From NCBI RefSeq assembly GCF_009908195.1, contig NZ_JAAAHS010000025.1:1-39386 (forward strand): a DNA stretch of 39,386 bases. The letters are read 5' to 3'. Shown piece by piece: positions 1 through 7,270 of this stretch. Source of the stretch: Streptomyces boluensis (lineage in GTDB: Bacteria; Actinomycetota; Actinomycetes; Streptomycetales; Streptomycetaceae). The position numbers and the translations under genes are program-made. The number at the start of each line of letters is the position of its first letter. The stretch's first letter is position 1. The notes under the pieces are model-generated. The model made no database searches. It had not been told where the DNA came from and was given only the letters and a program-made list of their open reading frames with translations.

Positions 1-87
1 CGCCGCCGCCCTCCCGGCCCCACGTACGATGACCGCACAGCCGTCGCGTCGAGGTCGGCGGTCGATCCGGACCGGAGGGGGACGCCC

Positions 88-393
88 GTGATCATCTTTG
101 GTACGAAGGGCTATCTGTACCAATTGGCCATCGTCACGCTGGTGTGCGGCGGTTGCGGGAACCCCGCGGCGCATTCGCTGCGGAAGAAGGTCACGAAGTT
201 CTCGCTGTTCTTCGTGCCGCTGTTCCCGATCTCCACCTCGTACCTCACGCAGTGCACCTTCTGCGGTACCGAGCACAAGGTCCCCAAGGACCAGGCGGAC
301 GGGCTGCTCGCCCAGGGTTCGGCCCCGCAGGGCCAGGGCGCGTACGGCCAGCCGCAGTCGGGCCCGCCGCACGGCAACAACCCTTACCAGTAG
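88..393 (+). CDS. Small zinc-ribbon protein
   Basis: A 101-residue protein with two Cys-x-x-Cys knuckles (C20/C23 and C56/C59) about 32 residues apart, the arrangement of a rubredoxin-like zinc ribbon. The hydrophobic stretch between the knuckles (about residues 38-50) is too short and central to be a confident membrane span. The tail after residue 75 is Gln/Gly/Pro-rich and low in complexity. The GTG start at 88 is preceded by a purine-rich GGAGGGGG. It stands alone, followed by a hairpin and then a convergent operon. Small zinc-ribbon proteins of this kind are common in Streptomyces; the partner and role are not known to me. Confidence 0.75.
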   Translation: MIIFGTKGYLYQLAIVTLVCGGCGNPAAHSLRKKVTKFSLFFVPLFPISTSYLTQCTFCGTEHKVPKDQADGLLAQGSAPQGQGAYGQPQSGPPHGNNPYQ

Positions 394-400
394 GCGAGTC

Positions 401-423
401 GGGCGGCCCGTACGCGGCCGCCC
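401..423. terminator. Hairpin between convergent genes
   Basis: GGGCGGCC (401-408) pairs perfectly with GGCCGCCC (416-423) around a 7-nt loop, 8 nt after the stop of the zinc-ribbon gene and before the convergent hydrolase. There is no U tract, as is usual in Streptomyces. It probably acts as a bidirectional terminator. Confidence 0.55.
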
Positions 424-487
424 CTCCCCCGGTGAACGAGATCCTCGGCCGGAGAGCGCGGGGCGCAGATCGGACCGGCTGAGCACT

Positions 488-1480
488 TCACGCTGACGTG
501 CCCGTCAGGGCGTGCGTCATGTGGTCGCCGAGGTGCGGCAGCCAGTCGGGGCGCGCGTTGCCGAGGAGGTGGTCGCCGTGCGGGACGGACAGGTAGGTGC
601 CGTGCGGCGCGAGGCGGGCCAGGGGCTCGCCGTCGGTCACGCCGGGGATGACGTCCTGGCCGCCGTCCACGACCAGGAGCGGTGCCGCGATCCGGGGCGC
701 CAGGTCGGTGAGGTCGACGTGCCGGGCGAACTGCCGGGCGGCGTCGGCTCCTCCGGCGCGCCGGGCCATGATCTCCCGTACCGGGGGCGGCAGTTGATCC
801 CAGTCGAGGCGGAAGGGGCCGCTGACCGTGGCGACCGCGGCCACCCGTGGCTCCAGGGCCGCGGCGCGGGCCGCGAACCAGCCGCCGAGGCTGAGGCCGA
901 CGAGCCCGACGCGGGGGACGGCGAGGGCGTCGACGACCCGGCCCACGACCCGTTCGTACTCCGGCACGAAGGTCGTGGTGGCCGCGAGTACGCCCTGTCC
1001 GGGGCCATCCATCGCGAACACGGCGAGCCCTCTGGCCAGGAGCGCGGACGTCACGTCGAGGAACTCCTCCTTGGCCGAGTCGAGGCCGGGGACGACGATC
1101 ACGGTGCCGGGTGCGTCGGAGGGGCCGCGCAGCCAGCCGGTGAATCCCTCGCCGCGCACCCGCCGCGCACCGGGCTCAAGTGCGGCGAGCGCCCTGCCCA
1201 GGGCCTGGTCGGCCTCGGCGGCGGCGCGGTCCGCCGCCGCGTACGGCGCGAGGGTGGCGAGGTGGAACCAGCGGGCCGCCATCAGCAGGTGCTCACCCTG
1301 GGAGCGGGCGGATCGCGCGTCCCGCGCACGCTGGATGTGGCCGCGTCCGGTGCGTACGAAGGACGGTCCCCAGTCGGCGACGGAGTCGAGGGCGTCGGTG
1401 ACGCGCCGGTACTCGTGCGGGTCGACACCGGCGCCGGTGGCGCGGGTCCACTGGGCGGCGGCGAAGTCGGTGACGTTCAT
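488..1480 (-). CDS. Alpha/beta hydrolase, FrsA/DUF1100-like
   Basis: A 330-residue alpha/beta hydrolase with a helical N-terminal domain (about 1-110) ahead of the core. The nucleophile elbow is GLSLGG (195-200, Ser197). The acid is probably in the VDGGQD segment (Asp276) and the base His304 in VPHGDH. This layout resembles FrsA-like and pseudooxynicotine-type C-C hydrolases, which carry an N-terminal cap. The ATG overlaps the stop of the upstream reductase gene by 4 nt (ATGA) and has GGAGG before it, so the two are translated together. A role in turning over a ketone or diketone made or reduced by the partner is an inference; the substrate is unknown. Confidence 0.82.
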   Translation of the reverse strand: MNVTDFAAAQWTRATGAGVDPHEYRRVTDALDSVADWGPSFVRTGRGHIQRARDARSARSQGEHLLMAARWFHLATLAPYAAADRAAAEADQALGRALAALEPGARRVRGEGFTGWLRGPSDAPGTVIVVPGLDSAKEEFLDVTSALLARGLAVFAMDGPGQGVLAATTTFVPEYERVVGRVVDALAVPRVGLVGLSLGGWFAARAAALEPRVAAVATVSGPFRLDWDQLPPPVREIMARRAGGADAARQFARHVDLTDLAPRIAAPLLVVDGGQDVIPGVTDGEPLARLAPHGTYLSVPHGDHLLGNARPDWLPHLGDHMTHALTGTSA

Positions 1481-2400
1481 CGGGTTCCTCCGGTCAGCAG
1501 GACGGCCTTGCCGCGTATCCGGCGCTCGCGCAGGTCGACCAGGGTGTCAGCGGTCTGGGCCCAGGGGGCGGTGCGGCCGATCTCGGGGTGCAGCCGGTCG
1601 TGTTCCACGAGGCTGACCAGGGCCGCGAGATCGGGGCCGTACGGGGCGCCCGCGTAGTGGAAGTGCTGGATCGTGACGCCCTCGGGCCCGCCGAGGAGGT
1701 CGAAGAAGTCGAGCGTCACCGGGGTGCGGCTGGCCTGGCCGAACCAGACGAGCAGGCCGCCGGGGCGCACCTTCGCGAGGGCGGCCGGGAGGTCGGGGCC
1801 GCCGGTGGACTCCAGTACGACGTCGAACGGCCCCTGGGCGGCGGCGACTTCGTGCACCACCTGGGCGCCGAGCTCCGCGAGCCGCTCGCCGCGTACCGGC
1901 GTGGCCGTCACCGCGGTGAGTTCGGCTCCGGCGCCGACGGCCAACTCGGTGACGTAGTGGCCGACTCCGCCCGATGCGCCGGTCAGCAGGACCCGTCGCC
2001 CGGCCAGGGACCCGGCCGTACGCAGGAGTCGCAGGGCGGTGATCCCGGCCAGCGGCAGGGCCGCCGCGCGTGCGCTGTCGACCGTGTCCGGTAGCACGGC
2101 GAGCGCGTGTGTGGGTACTGCCACGTACTCGGCCCAGCCGCCCTGCGCCGGATGCCCGACGACGCGGCTGCCGATGTCCGGGCCGGAGCCGTCGGCCGCG
2201 GCCTGTACGACGAGTCCCGCGATGTCCTTGCCGGGCAGGTACCCCGGCCGGGGGTGTTCGAGGAGGAAGGTCTCGCCCCGGTTCGGGGCGAACGCCTCGA
2301 CCTTGACCAGCGCCTCCGTGGGTCCGGGCACCGCCTTGGGGGCTTCGGCGAACGCCACCGGGCGTGCCGCATCTCCTGTGGGGATCAGTCGTCTTCGCAT
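1477..2400 (-). CDS. Zinc-independent MDR NADPH:quinone reductase-like oxidoreductase
   Basis: A 307-residue medium-chain reductase of the quinone oxidoreductase branch. It has the N-terminal GroES-like fold with a PGKDIAG segment, a nucleotide-binding glycine motif (GASGGVGHY) and no structural zinc Cys cluster. The frame is open further upstream, but family alignment favours the ATG at 2400. No clear ribosome binding site precedes it, so the transcript may have a very short or absent leader. It is the first gene of a two-gene operon with the alpha/beta hydrolase and is divergent from a LysR regulator 89 bp away. The electron acceptor and substrate cannot be read from the sequence. Confidence 0.82.
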   Translation of the reverse strand: MRRRLIPTGDAARPVAFAEAPKAVPGPTEALVKVEAFAPNRGETFLLEHPRPGYLPGKDIAGLVVQAAADGSGPDIGSRVVGHPAQGGWAEYVAVPTHALAVLPDTVDSARAAALPLAGITALRLLRTAGSLAGRRVLLTGASGGVGHYVTELAVGAGAELTAVTATPVRGERLAELGAQVVHEVAAAQGPFDVVLESTGGPDLPAALAKVRPGGLLVWFGQASRTPVTLDFFDLLGGPEGVTIQHFHYAGAPYGPDLAALVSLVEHDRLHPEIGRTAPWAQTADTLVDLRERRIRGKAVLLTGGTR

Positions 2401-2471
2401 GGAGAGGATGCAACCTCGACGACCGCCCGGTGTTCCAACAACGCTCACGCGGATCCGACACCTGTTGGTTG

Positions 2472-2484
2472 TCACCTAAGGTGA
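2472..2484. promoter_or_regulatory. Palindrome in the divergent LysR/reductase promoter region
   Basis: TCACCT-A-AGGTGA is a perfect 6-bp inverted repeat around one base. The right half-site overlaps the likely Shine-Dalgarno (AAGGTGAG) of the LysR gene, so a bound protein would cover that gene's leader. The position between a regulator and its divergent operon suggests an operator, probably for autoregulation. Confidence 0.4.
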
Positions 2485-2489
2485 GAGCC

Positions 2490-3434
2490 GTGGATCTTGA
2501 CCTGGCGCAGGTGCGTGCCTTTGTGCGGGCCGCCGAGGAACTGCACTTCGGGCGGGCGGCCGGGACGCTCGGTATCTCCCAGCAGGCGCTGTCCAAGCGG
2601 GTCGCCCGGCTCGAATGCCTCCTGGGCACCGAGCTGTTCCGGCGCGGCGGCAACGGCGTGCACCTCACCGAGGCCGGGCAGCGCTTCCTCTCCCCGGCCC
2701 GGCAGACCCTGGCCGCCGCCGACGCCGCGGTCGCCGCGGCGGTGGGCGAGCACCGTCCGCTGCGCGTCGATGTGTGGGGGCACCTGTACGCGCCGATGCG
2801 GACCCTGGCCCAAGTCGCTGGGCGGGCCGGTGAGTTGACGTTGGGGCACGGCCGGGATCTGCCGTCGGTGACGGCGGCGCTGCTGCACGGTGACATCGAC
2901 GCGGCCTTCGGCCGGGTGCACCCTCCGCTGCCCGCGAAGCTGACGCACCGTCTGGTCCGCCTCGAACCCGTGGACGCCGTACTGAGCGCGGCGCATCCGC
3001 TGGCGGCCGAACCGGCGCTGCGTCCTGACCAGTTGCGCGCCAGTGTGCTGTGGACACCGGGTGAGCTCGGCCGGCTCGACTTTCTCCGCCAGTTCGCCGA
3101 GCGGTTCGGCATCCGCGCCGGCACGGCGGGCGTCAACCTGGGCCTTGCCCACTTCCTCGCCGAGGTTGCCCAGGATCCGCACCGTTTTTCGCTGCTTCCG
3201 GCCGACGTGCCGCTGCCACCGGTCCCCGGCCTTCGCTCCGTCCCGCTCGTCGACCCCACACCGCTGTACGCCTGGTCGTTGCTGTGGCGCACCGGCGACA
3301 CGCACCCGGGCCTGGACGGCCTCACCGCCGCCTGCGCCGCGGAGGCGGGGCCCGGCCGTTGGCTGGAGTACGACCCGGCACGCGACTGGCTGCCCGAACC
3401 GTCCACGGACCGGCGCCCGCCCGGCGACGCTTGA
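2490..3434 (+). CDS. LysR-family transcriptional regulator
   Basis: A 314-residue LysR regulator. Residues 3-62 are the winged helix-turn-helix, including an FGRAAGTLGISQQALSKRVARL-type stretch, and the rest is the effector-binding domain. The GTG at 2490 is preferred over the longer open frame because the family N-terminus begins at this DLDLAQVRAF segment and AAGGTGAG lies just upstream. It is divergent from the reductase/hydrolase operon, the standard arrangement for a LysR protein controlling its neighbour. The effector is unknown. It converges with the dehydrogenase-NTF2 gene, with 35 bp between the stops. Confidence 0.88.
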   Translation: MDLDLAQVRAFVRAAEELHFGRAAGTLGISQQALSKRVARLECLLGTELFRRGGNGVHLTEAGQRFLSPARQTLAAADAAVAAAVGEHRPLRVDVWGHLYAPMRTLAQVAGRAGELTLGHGRDLPSVTAALLHGDIDAAFGRVHPPLPAKLTHRLVRLEPVDAVLSAAHPLAAEPALRPDQLRASVLWTPGELGRLDFLRQFAERFGIRAGTAGVNLGLAHFLAEVAQDPHRFSLLPADVPLPPVPGLRSVPLVDPTPLYAWSLLWRTGDTHPGLDGLTAACAAEAGPGRWLEYDPARDWLPEPSTDRRPPGDA

Positions 3435-3469
3435 GCGAACGGCGCGAGCCTCGCTGCCCGGCCTCTGCC

Positions 3470-4678
3470 TCAAGAGTGCCGGTGATAGGCCTTGTTGGAG
3501 ATACGCCAGGTGCCGTCGGCGCGGATCAGCAGGAAGACGTCGGTGAACGTGTCCGGGCCGTGCGTGAGCGTCATGGTCGCGGTCGCGACGGTGCCGTGCA
3601 CGTCGACGGTGTCGAGGCGACGGGAGCGAGCCGGTTCGTCCGCGGCCGGCCGCCCCTTGAACAGGGCGCAGTAGTCGTCCAGTTGCCACGAGACGAGTAC
3701 GCCCTCCCGGATGCCCTCGATGTGCGCGGTGGGCAGGAACGCGTCGCGGAAGTGGGTGGGGTCGCCGGTGGCGTGTCCCCGGATGTAGGCGCGAAGCGGT
3801 TCGAGCACGGCGTCGTCCACGGCGGGCGCCGTGGCCGCGACGGCGATGTCGGCTTCCGTGTCGGCAGCCGGGTCGGCCAGGCCGGCCGCACTGCCCAGCG
3901 GGGCGTGGGACGCACCGGCGAGCAGGGCCAGGTCCTTGAGCAGCGCGCCGACCGTGAACTCGGCCGTACCCGCACCTGTGCCCGTAGCCGCACCCGCACC
4001 CAACTGGCCCGTGAGGAAAGGGCGTTTGCGGGCCACGAGCCCGCCGAGCTGCCCGAGTTCGAGCACGTCGAGGGCCTGGGCGCGGGGCAGGGCGAGGGCG
4101 TCGGCCTGCCGCAGTGCGTCCCGCAGCGCGAGGACGGCTCCGGCGAGGCTGTGGTTGGCGACCAGCTTGAGTGCGGCGGCGGTGGCGGCGTCGTCGTAGC
4201 GCAGCACGGTGCCCAGCGCTTCCAGCACCGGTCCGGCCCGGTCGAGCGCCTCCGGCTCTGCGGCGGCGAGGATCCGCAGCCCGCCGGAAGCGGCGGCCGG
4301 TACGGAGCCGAGCACGGGCGCGTGGATGTACGACCGTCCGTAGCGCCGGGCGAGGAGCGATGCTTCGGCGGGGTCGACGGTGCCGATGTTCAGGACCAGC
4401 GTGTCCGTACGCAGCGAGTCGCGGATGTCGTCGAGGACCTGCTCGCAGGCCGGCCCGTCGTACAGCGCCAGGAGCACGAGATCGGCCTTCGCCACGGCGT
4501 CGTGCGGGTCGCCGGTCGTCCTGAAGGTGCCCGAGGCGCCCGAGGTGCCCGAGGTCCCAGAGGCGCGCCCGGAGCGGGTCCAGCCGACAACGTCCCAGCC
4601 CTGGGCGGCGAGTCGGGCGGCGACGGCGCTGCCCATGCGTCCGAGGCCGAGCACGGCAACGGTGTGTGGTGTGGTCAT
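3470..4678 (-). CDS. 6PGDH-like NAD(P)-dependent dehydrogenase fused to an NTF2-like domain
   Basis: A 402-residue two-domain protein. Residues 5-280 form a beta-hydroxyacid dehydrogenase/imine-reductase-like unit with the Rossmann motif GLGRMG (11-16) and the K-x-x-N catalytic segment KLVANH (Lys171). Residues about 285-402 form an NTF2-like domain of the lumazine-binding/SnoaL type, ending ADGTWRISNKAYHRH. An insertion at residues 38-52 (GTSGTSGASGT) comes from a 9-bp tandem repeat in the DNA at about 4526-4561. The ATG at 4678 is chosen because the family N-terminus starts there. It is divergent from a LysR regulator. The C-terminal domain may bind a small molecule or act in dimerization; the substrate is unknown. 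Confidence 0.82.
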   Translation of the reverse strand: MTTPHTVAVLGLGRMGSAVAARLAAQGWDVVGWTRSGRASGTSGTSGASGTFRTTGDPHDAVAKADLVLLALYDGPACEQVLDDIRDSLRTDTLVLNIGTVDPAEASLLARRYGRSYIHAPVLGSVPAAASGGLRILAAAEPEALDRAGPVLEALGTVLRYDDAATAAALKLVANHSLAGAVLALRDALRQADALALPRAQALDVLELGQLGGLVARKRPFLTGQLGAGAATGTGAGTAEFTVGALLKDLALLAGASHAPLGSAAGLADPAADTEADIAVAATAPAVDDAVLEPLRAYIRGHATGDPTHFRDAFLPTAHIEGIREGVLVSWQLDDYCALFKGRPAADEPARSRRLDTVDVHGTVATATMTLTHGPDTFTDVFLLIRADGTWRISNKAYHRHS

Positions 4679-4720
4679 GCGTGCCAGCGTCGGGCACCAC
4701 CACACCTGCCACAAGCGCAT

Positions 4721-4745
4721 GTTCCGCAGGGCGGCCCTGCGGAAC
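4721..4745. promoter_or_regulatory. Perfect 25-bp inverted repeat, candidate LysR operator
   Basis: GTTCCGCAGGG and CCCTGCGGAAC form perfect 11-bp arms around CGG. The repeat lies in the 95-bp region between the divergent dehydrogenase-NTF2 gene (start 4678) and the LysR gene (start 4774). Length, symmetry and position fit a regulator site shared by both promoters. It would also fold as a hairpin in RNA of either strand. Confidence 0.6.
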
Positions 4746-4773
4746 TCACATACCTCCTCGGCATACTTGCGCC

Positions 4774-5673
4774 ATGGAACTGACCGTGTGGCGGACCTTC
4801 GTGACCGTGTGCCGGCTCGGCTCGCTTTCGGCGGCGGCCGTGGAGCTGCATCACACGCAGTCGGCCGTCTCCCGGCAGATCGCGGGCCTTGAGCAGCAGC
4901 TCGGTGTGGCTCTGGTGGAGCGCCACGCGCGCGGTATCCGCCCCACACCGGCCGGCGAGGTGTTCCAGCGCCACGCCCTGTCCGTACTCAACGAGGCCGA
5001 CCGCGCCGTTCGCGCCGCACGGGACGCGCGTGACGGGGCGTTCGACCGGCCGCTGGCCGTCGGTGCGACGCCCTCGCTCGCCGCGGGCATCGTCCCCGAG
5101 GCGATCCGGGACCTGCTCGAGTCCAGGTCCGTCCGCTGGAGCCTGCTGCCCGGCCTGAGCGCACAGTTGCACAGCCGGGTGATCGCCGGGGATCTCGACA
5201 TCGCCGTCGTCACGGACGCACCTCCGGGGCTGCCCCAAGACCCGCGCGTGGAACGCCGGTTGCTCGGTCTTGACGCCATGGTCGTCGTGCTGCCCGTCGG
5301 CCATCCGCAGGCCGGGCCCGGCCCGGTGCACATGCGGGCGCTGTCCGATCAGATCTGGGTCGAGGACAACGACGGTTCGGCGGCGCTGCTACGGCAGCAC
5401 GCGGCCCGTGCCGGAGTCAGCGCCCGTATCGACCTGACCGCCGCCGATCTGCTCGGCAAGCTGGCTCTGGTCGCCACCGGTCACGCCATCGCGCTCATCC
5501 CCGGGGTGCTGACGTGCGCGCTGCGGGCCGACGTCACCACGGTGGCCCTGGTCGATCCCCCGACCCGCGGCGTCTACACGCTCACGCCACGCCGCGACCC
5601 GCACCCCGCCGCCACATCCCTGCACGACCGGCTCGCGGTGCGGTTCGGCGCGACGGCCACCCCTGCTCCCTGA
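4774..5673 (+). CDS. LysR-family transcriptional regulator
   Basis: A 299-residue LysR protein. Its N-terminal helix-turn-helix (about residues 3-60) contains GSLSAAAVELHHTQSAVSRQI, and a substrate-binding-like domain follows. The ATG at 4774 is the family start, with CCTCCT-rich sequence but no strong ribosome site upstream. It is divergent from the dehydrogenase-NTF2 gene across a 25-bp perfect inverted repeat, so it probably regulates that gene and itself. A block of 26-bp tandem repeats and a hairpin follow its stop. The inducer is unknown. Confidence 0.88.
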   Translation: MELTVWRTFVTVCRLGSLSAAAVELHHTQSAVSRQIAGLEQQLGVALVERHARGIRPTPAGEVFQRHALSVLNEADRAVRAARDARDGAFDRPLAVGATPSLAAGIVPEAIRDLLESRSVRWSLLPGLSAQLHSRVIAGDLDIAVVTDAPPGLPQDPRVERRLLGLDAMVVVLPVGHPQAGPGPVHMRALSDQIWVEDNDGSAALLRQHAARAGVSARIDLTAADLLGKLALVATGHAIALIPGVLTCALRADVTTVALVDPPTRGVYTLTPRRDPHPAATSLHDRLAVRFGATATPAP

Positions 5674-5690
5674 GTGCGAGGGCCCCAACT

Positions 5691-5789
5691 CCCTGAGCGC
5701 GGGGGCTCGATGAGCTCTCTGAGTGCGGGGGCTCCGTGAGCTCTCTGAGTGCGGGGGCTCGATGAGCTCTCTGAGTGCGGGGGCTCCGT
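5691..5789. repeat. 26-bp tandem repeat, about 3.8 copies
   Basis: A partial unit (5691-5711) is followed by three full 26-bp units (5712-5737, 5738-5763, 5764-5789). Each contains GAGCTCTCTGAGTGCGG and then GGGCTC. The last bases alternate between CGAT and CCGT, so a 52-bp higher-order period is visible. The period is not a multiple of three, and the apparent antisense peptides (HSESSRSP, LRELIEPP) run through all frames, which argues against coding. The block sits directly after a LysR gene. Confidence 0.85.
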
Positions 5790-5808
5790 GGTGCGCCGGA
5801 GCCCCCGC
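5777..5808. terminator. 12-bp perfect hairpin at the end of the 26-bp repeat
   Basis: GCGGGGGCTCCG (5777-5788) pairs perfectly with CGGAGCCCCCGC (5797-5808) around an 8-nt loop. The left arm is the core of the last 26-bp unit; the right arm is its inverted copy. It is a strong GC hairpin about 105 nt after the LysR stop and is the likely terminator. The repeat may have grown by duplication of the left arm. Confidence 0.6.
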
Positions 5809-6153
5809 CGCGCGTGCCGAGCCAGCCGCGTCCGGCACGCGCATCCGGTTCGGGTGCTCCGTGCGGCCGTCGACGTGCACCACCCCGTCCACGCCGCGAC
5901 CACCGGCACCCGTTCATCGGATCTGAGGGAAGTTTCACAGAATCGACATAAGCGCGAACGCCACCGGATTGCCCCACCCGGGTGACGGAATCACCGCCTC
6001 CGCCGAGGCCGCCCCTCGCGCTGCGTAATCACCCCAGGTCAACTACCCATACGGGACAAGGGAATTCGCAGGCTCGATTCGAACGGATCCGGCGAAGATC
6101 AGACGATCGAGCGGCTCCCGGTGGCACCCTCACGGGTGGCGTTACGGTGAGCC
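5809..6153. other. Non-coding stretch upstream of the acetyltransferase
   Basis: No convincing gene is visible between the hairpin and the acetyltransferase start. The stretch is locally less GC-rich around 5925-5960 and holds a small palindrome, CACCCGGGTG (5975-5984). A TACGGT hexamer at 6143-6148 could be a -10 element for an almost leaderless acetyltransferase transcript. Confidence 0.5.
6039..6055. repeat. First copy of a direct repeat flanking the acetyltransferase gene
   Basis: CAACTACCCATACGGG recurs as CAACTACCCATGCGGG at 6679-6694, just after the acetyltransferase stop, with 15 of 16 bases identical. The two copies bracket one gene. No integrase or transposase is nearby, so an attachment site is unlikely. 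Confidence 0.45.
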
Positions 6154-6657
6154 ATGCCCGAACTCCAGCTCCTGCGCCCCGAACACATCCCCGCTCTGCT
6201 CACGTTCGAGCAGGAGAACCGGGCCTACTTCGCCCGCTGGGTGCCGGACCGGGGCGACGACTACTTCGCCGAGTTCGCCGCGCGGCTCACGGCGCTGCTC
6301 GCCGAACAGGACGCCGGGGTGTGCTTCTTCCACGTCCTGGTCGAGGGCGACGGGGCGATCGTCGGGCGGGTCAACCTCATCGACGCGGTGGACGGCGCCG
6401 CCACACTCGGCTACCGGATCGCCGAGCGCGCGGCGGGCCGCGGTCTCGCCACGACCGCGGTACGGCAGGCGCTCGGCCTCGCCGCCCGGTCGTACGGGCT
6501 GCGCACGGTGCTCGCGGAGACCACCGTGGTCAACGCGGGCTCGCGCGCGGTGCTCGAACGGACCGGGTTCGTACGGGCCGGGGAGACCACGCTCGACGGG
6601 CTTCCGGCGTTGCGCTTCACCCGCGCCCTGGCGCCGGAGCCCGTCGGCGCCGCGTGA
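6154..6657 (+). CDS. GNAT family N-acetyltransferase, RimJ/RimL-like
   Basis: A 167-residue acetyltransferase of the RimJ/RimL type (Acetyltransf_3 fold). The acetyl-CoA loop is in the RGLATTAVR segment, preceded by the strand GYRIAERAAG. The C-terminal NAGSRAVLERTGFV motif is characteristic of the family. The ATG at 6154 has only a weak GGTGAG close by, and a TACGGT hexamer ends 5 nt before the start, so the message may be leaderless. The gene stands alone. Members acetylate protein N-termini, amino acids or drugs; the target here cannot be inferred. Confidence 0.88.
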   Translation: MPELQLLRPEHIPALLTFEQENRAYFARWVPDRGDDYFAEFAARLTALLAEQDAGVCFFHVLVEGDGAIVGRVNLIDAVDGAATLGYRIAERAAGRGLATTAVRQALGLAARSYGLRTVLAETTVVNAGSRAVLERTGFVRAGETTLDGLPALRFTRALAPEPVGAA

Positions 6658-6677
6658 CCCGACGCCGGACTCCCCAC

Positions 6678-6694
6678 CCAACTACCCATGCGGG
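6678..6694. repeat. Second copy of the flanking direct repeat
   Basis: CAACTACCCATGCGGG lies 20 nt after the acetyltransferase stop and matches the copy at 6039-6055. It runs into the palindrome CGGGCATGCCCG (6691-6702), which sits between this gene and the convergent Cys-rich gene and could weakly terminate both. Confidence 0.45.
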
Positions 6695-6703
6695 CATGCC
6701 CGT

Positions 6704-7168
6704 TCAGGTGTCTTCCGGCCGCTGCGGCAGGACGAGTTCCACGGCGGTCGGGATGAGCGTCACCTGCTGCGCCATCCAGCAGTCCGACTCCTCCGTGCCG
6801 ATCTCGGTACGGCACCGACGGCACACCAGGTTGGGCCCGTCGCAGCCGTCGAGGCCGCAACACCCGTTCGTACGGCCCTTCTTGTCGGTGACCTCCACGT
6901 CCCGCAGGTCCTCCCGGGCGAGGACGACACCGGTCAGGCCGAGCTTCGCGTACAGCACCGCCGCGTCCCACTCGTTGACGGGCCGAAGCGCGGAGGCCTC
7001 GGCCCTGGGCGGTTCGTAGGCGAAGGTGCCGGGTGGCATCCGGGGCGGGCAGGGCTCGTCGCGCCCCATCTGGTACGGGGCGAGGGCGTCGTTCGGGTCG
7101 GGCAGCGGGACCTCGCGTACCGGGCCGGTGACTTCGCCGTGGCAGTGGCGGCAGCGGAAGACGAACAT
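6704..7168 (-). CDS. Cys-rich hypothetical protein, probable zinc binding
   Basis: A 154-residue protein with an N-terminal C-x-x-C (C6/C9 in CRHCHGEV) and a second cluster, C103, C104, C109, C116 and C119 (CCGLDGCDGPNLVCRRC). The two clusters could form one or two zinc sites. The GGGGGAGG upstream supports the ATG at 7168. There is no signal peptide or membrane segment. It is divergent from a serine hydrolase gene 102 bp away. The family seems widespread in Streptomyces, but I know of no assigned function. Confidence 0.75.
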   Translation of the reverse strand: MFVFRCRHCHGEVTGPVREVPLPDPNDALAPYQMGRDEPCPPRMPPGTFAYEPPRAEASALRPVNEWDAAVLYAKLGLTGVVLAREDLRDVEVTDKKGRTNGCCGLDGCDGPNLVCRRCRTEIGTEESDCWMAQQVTLIPTAVELVLPQRPEDT

Positions 7169-7270
7169 GCGCCCATCCTCCCCCGGCCGGTAAATCGTTC
7201 GCCCCGCGCCGGCCGTCCCGCGTAGCGTGCGCCGGTCGGTGGAGACGTACGCGAGGGGCGGGGAACGGCA

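Noticed and set aside
2472..4712. Very long minus-strand reading frame across the LysR gene and the dehydrogenase gene
   Set aside because: It overlaps two well-supported genes in other frames and encodes mostly Arg, Pro and Gly, typical of a GC-rich shadow frame.
5691..5789. Possible CRISPR array
   Set aside because: The units are contiguous without spacers, so it is a minisatellite; no cas genes are present.
5389..5977. Minus-strand peptide repeats (LRELIEPP/HSESS-type)
   Set aside because: They arise from the 26-bp tandem repeat read in several frames; all three minus frames are open, and none has a ribosome site or domain.
6039..6694. Attachment sites of a mobile element around the acetyltransferase
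   Set aside because: The repeats are short and flank only one ordinary gene; no integrase, excisionase or tRNA is nearby.
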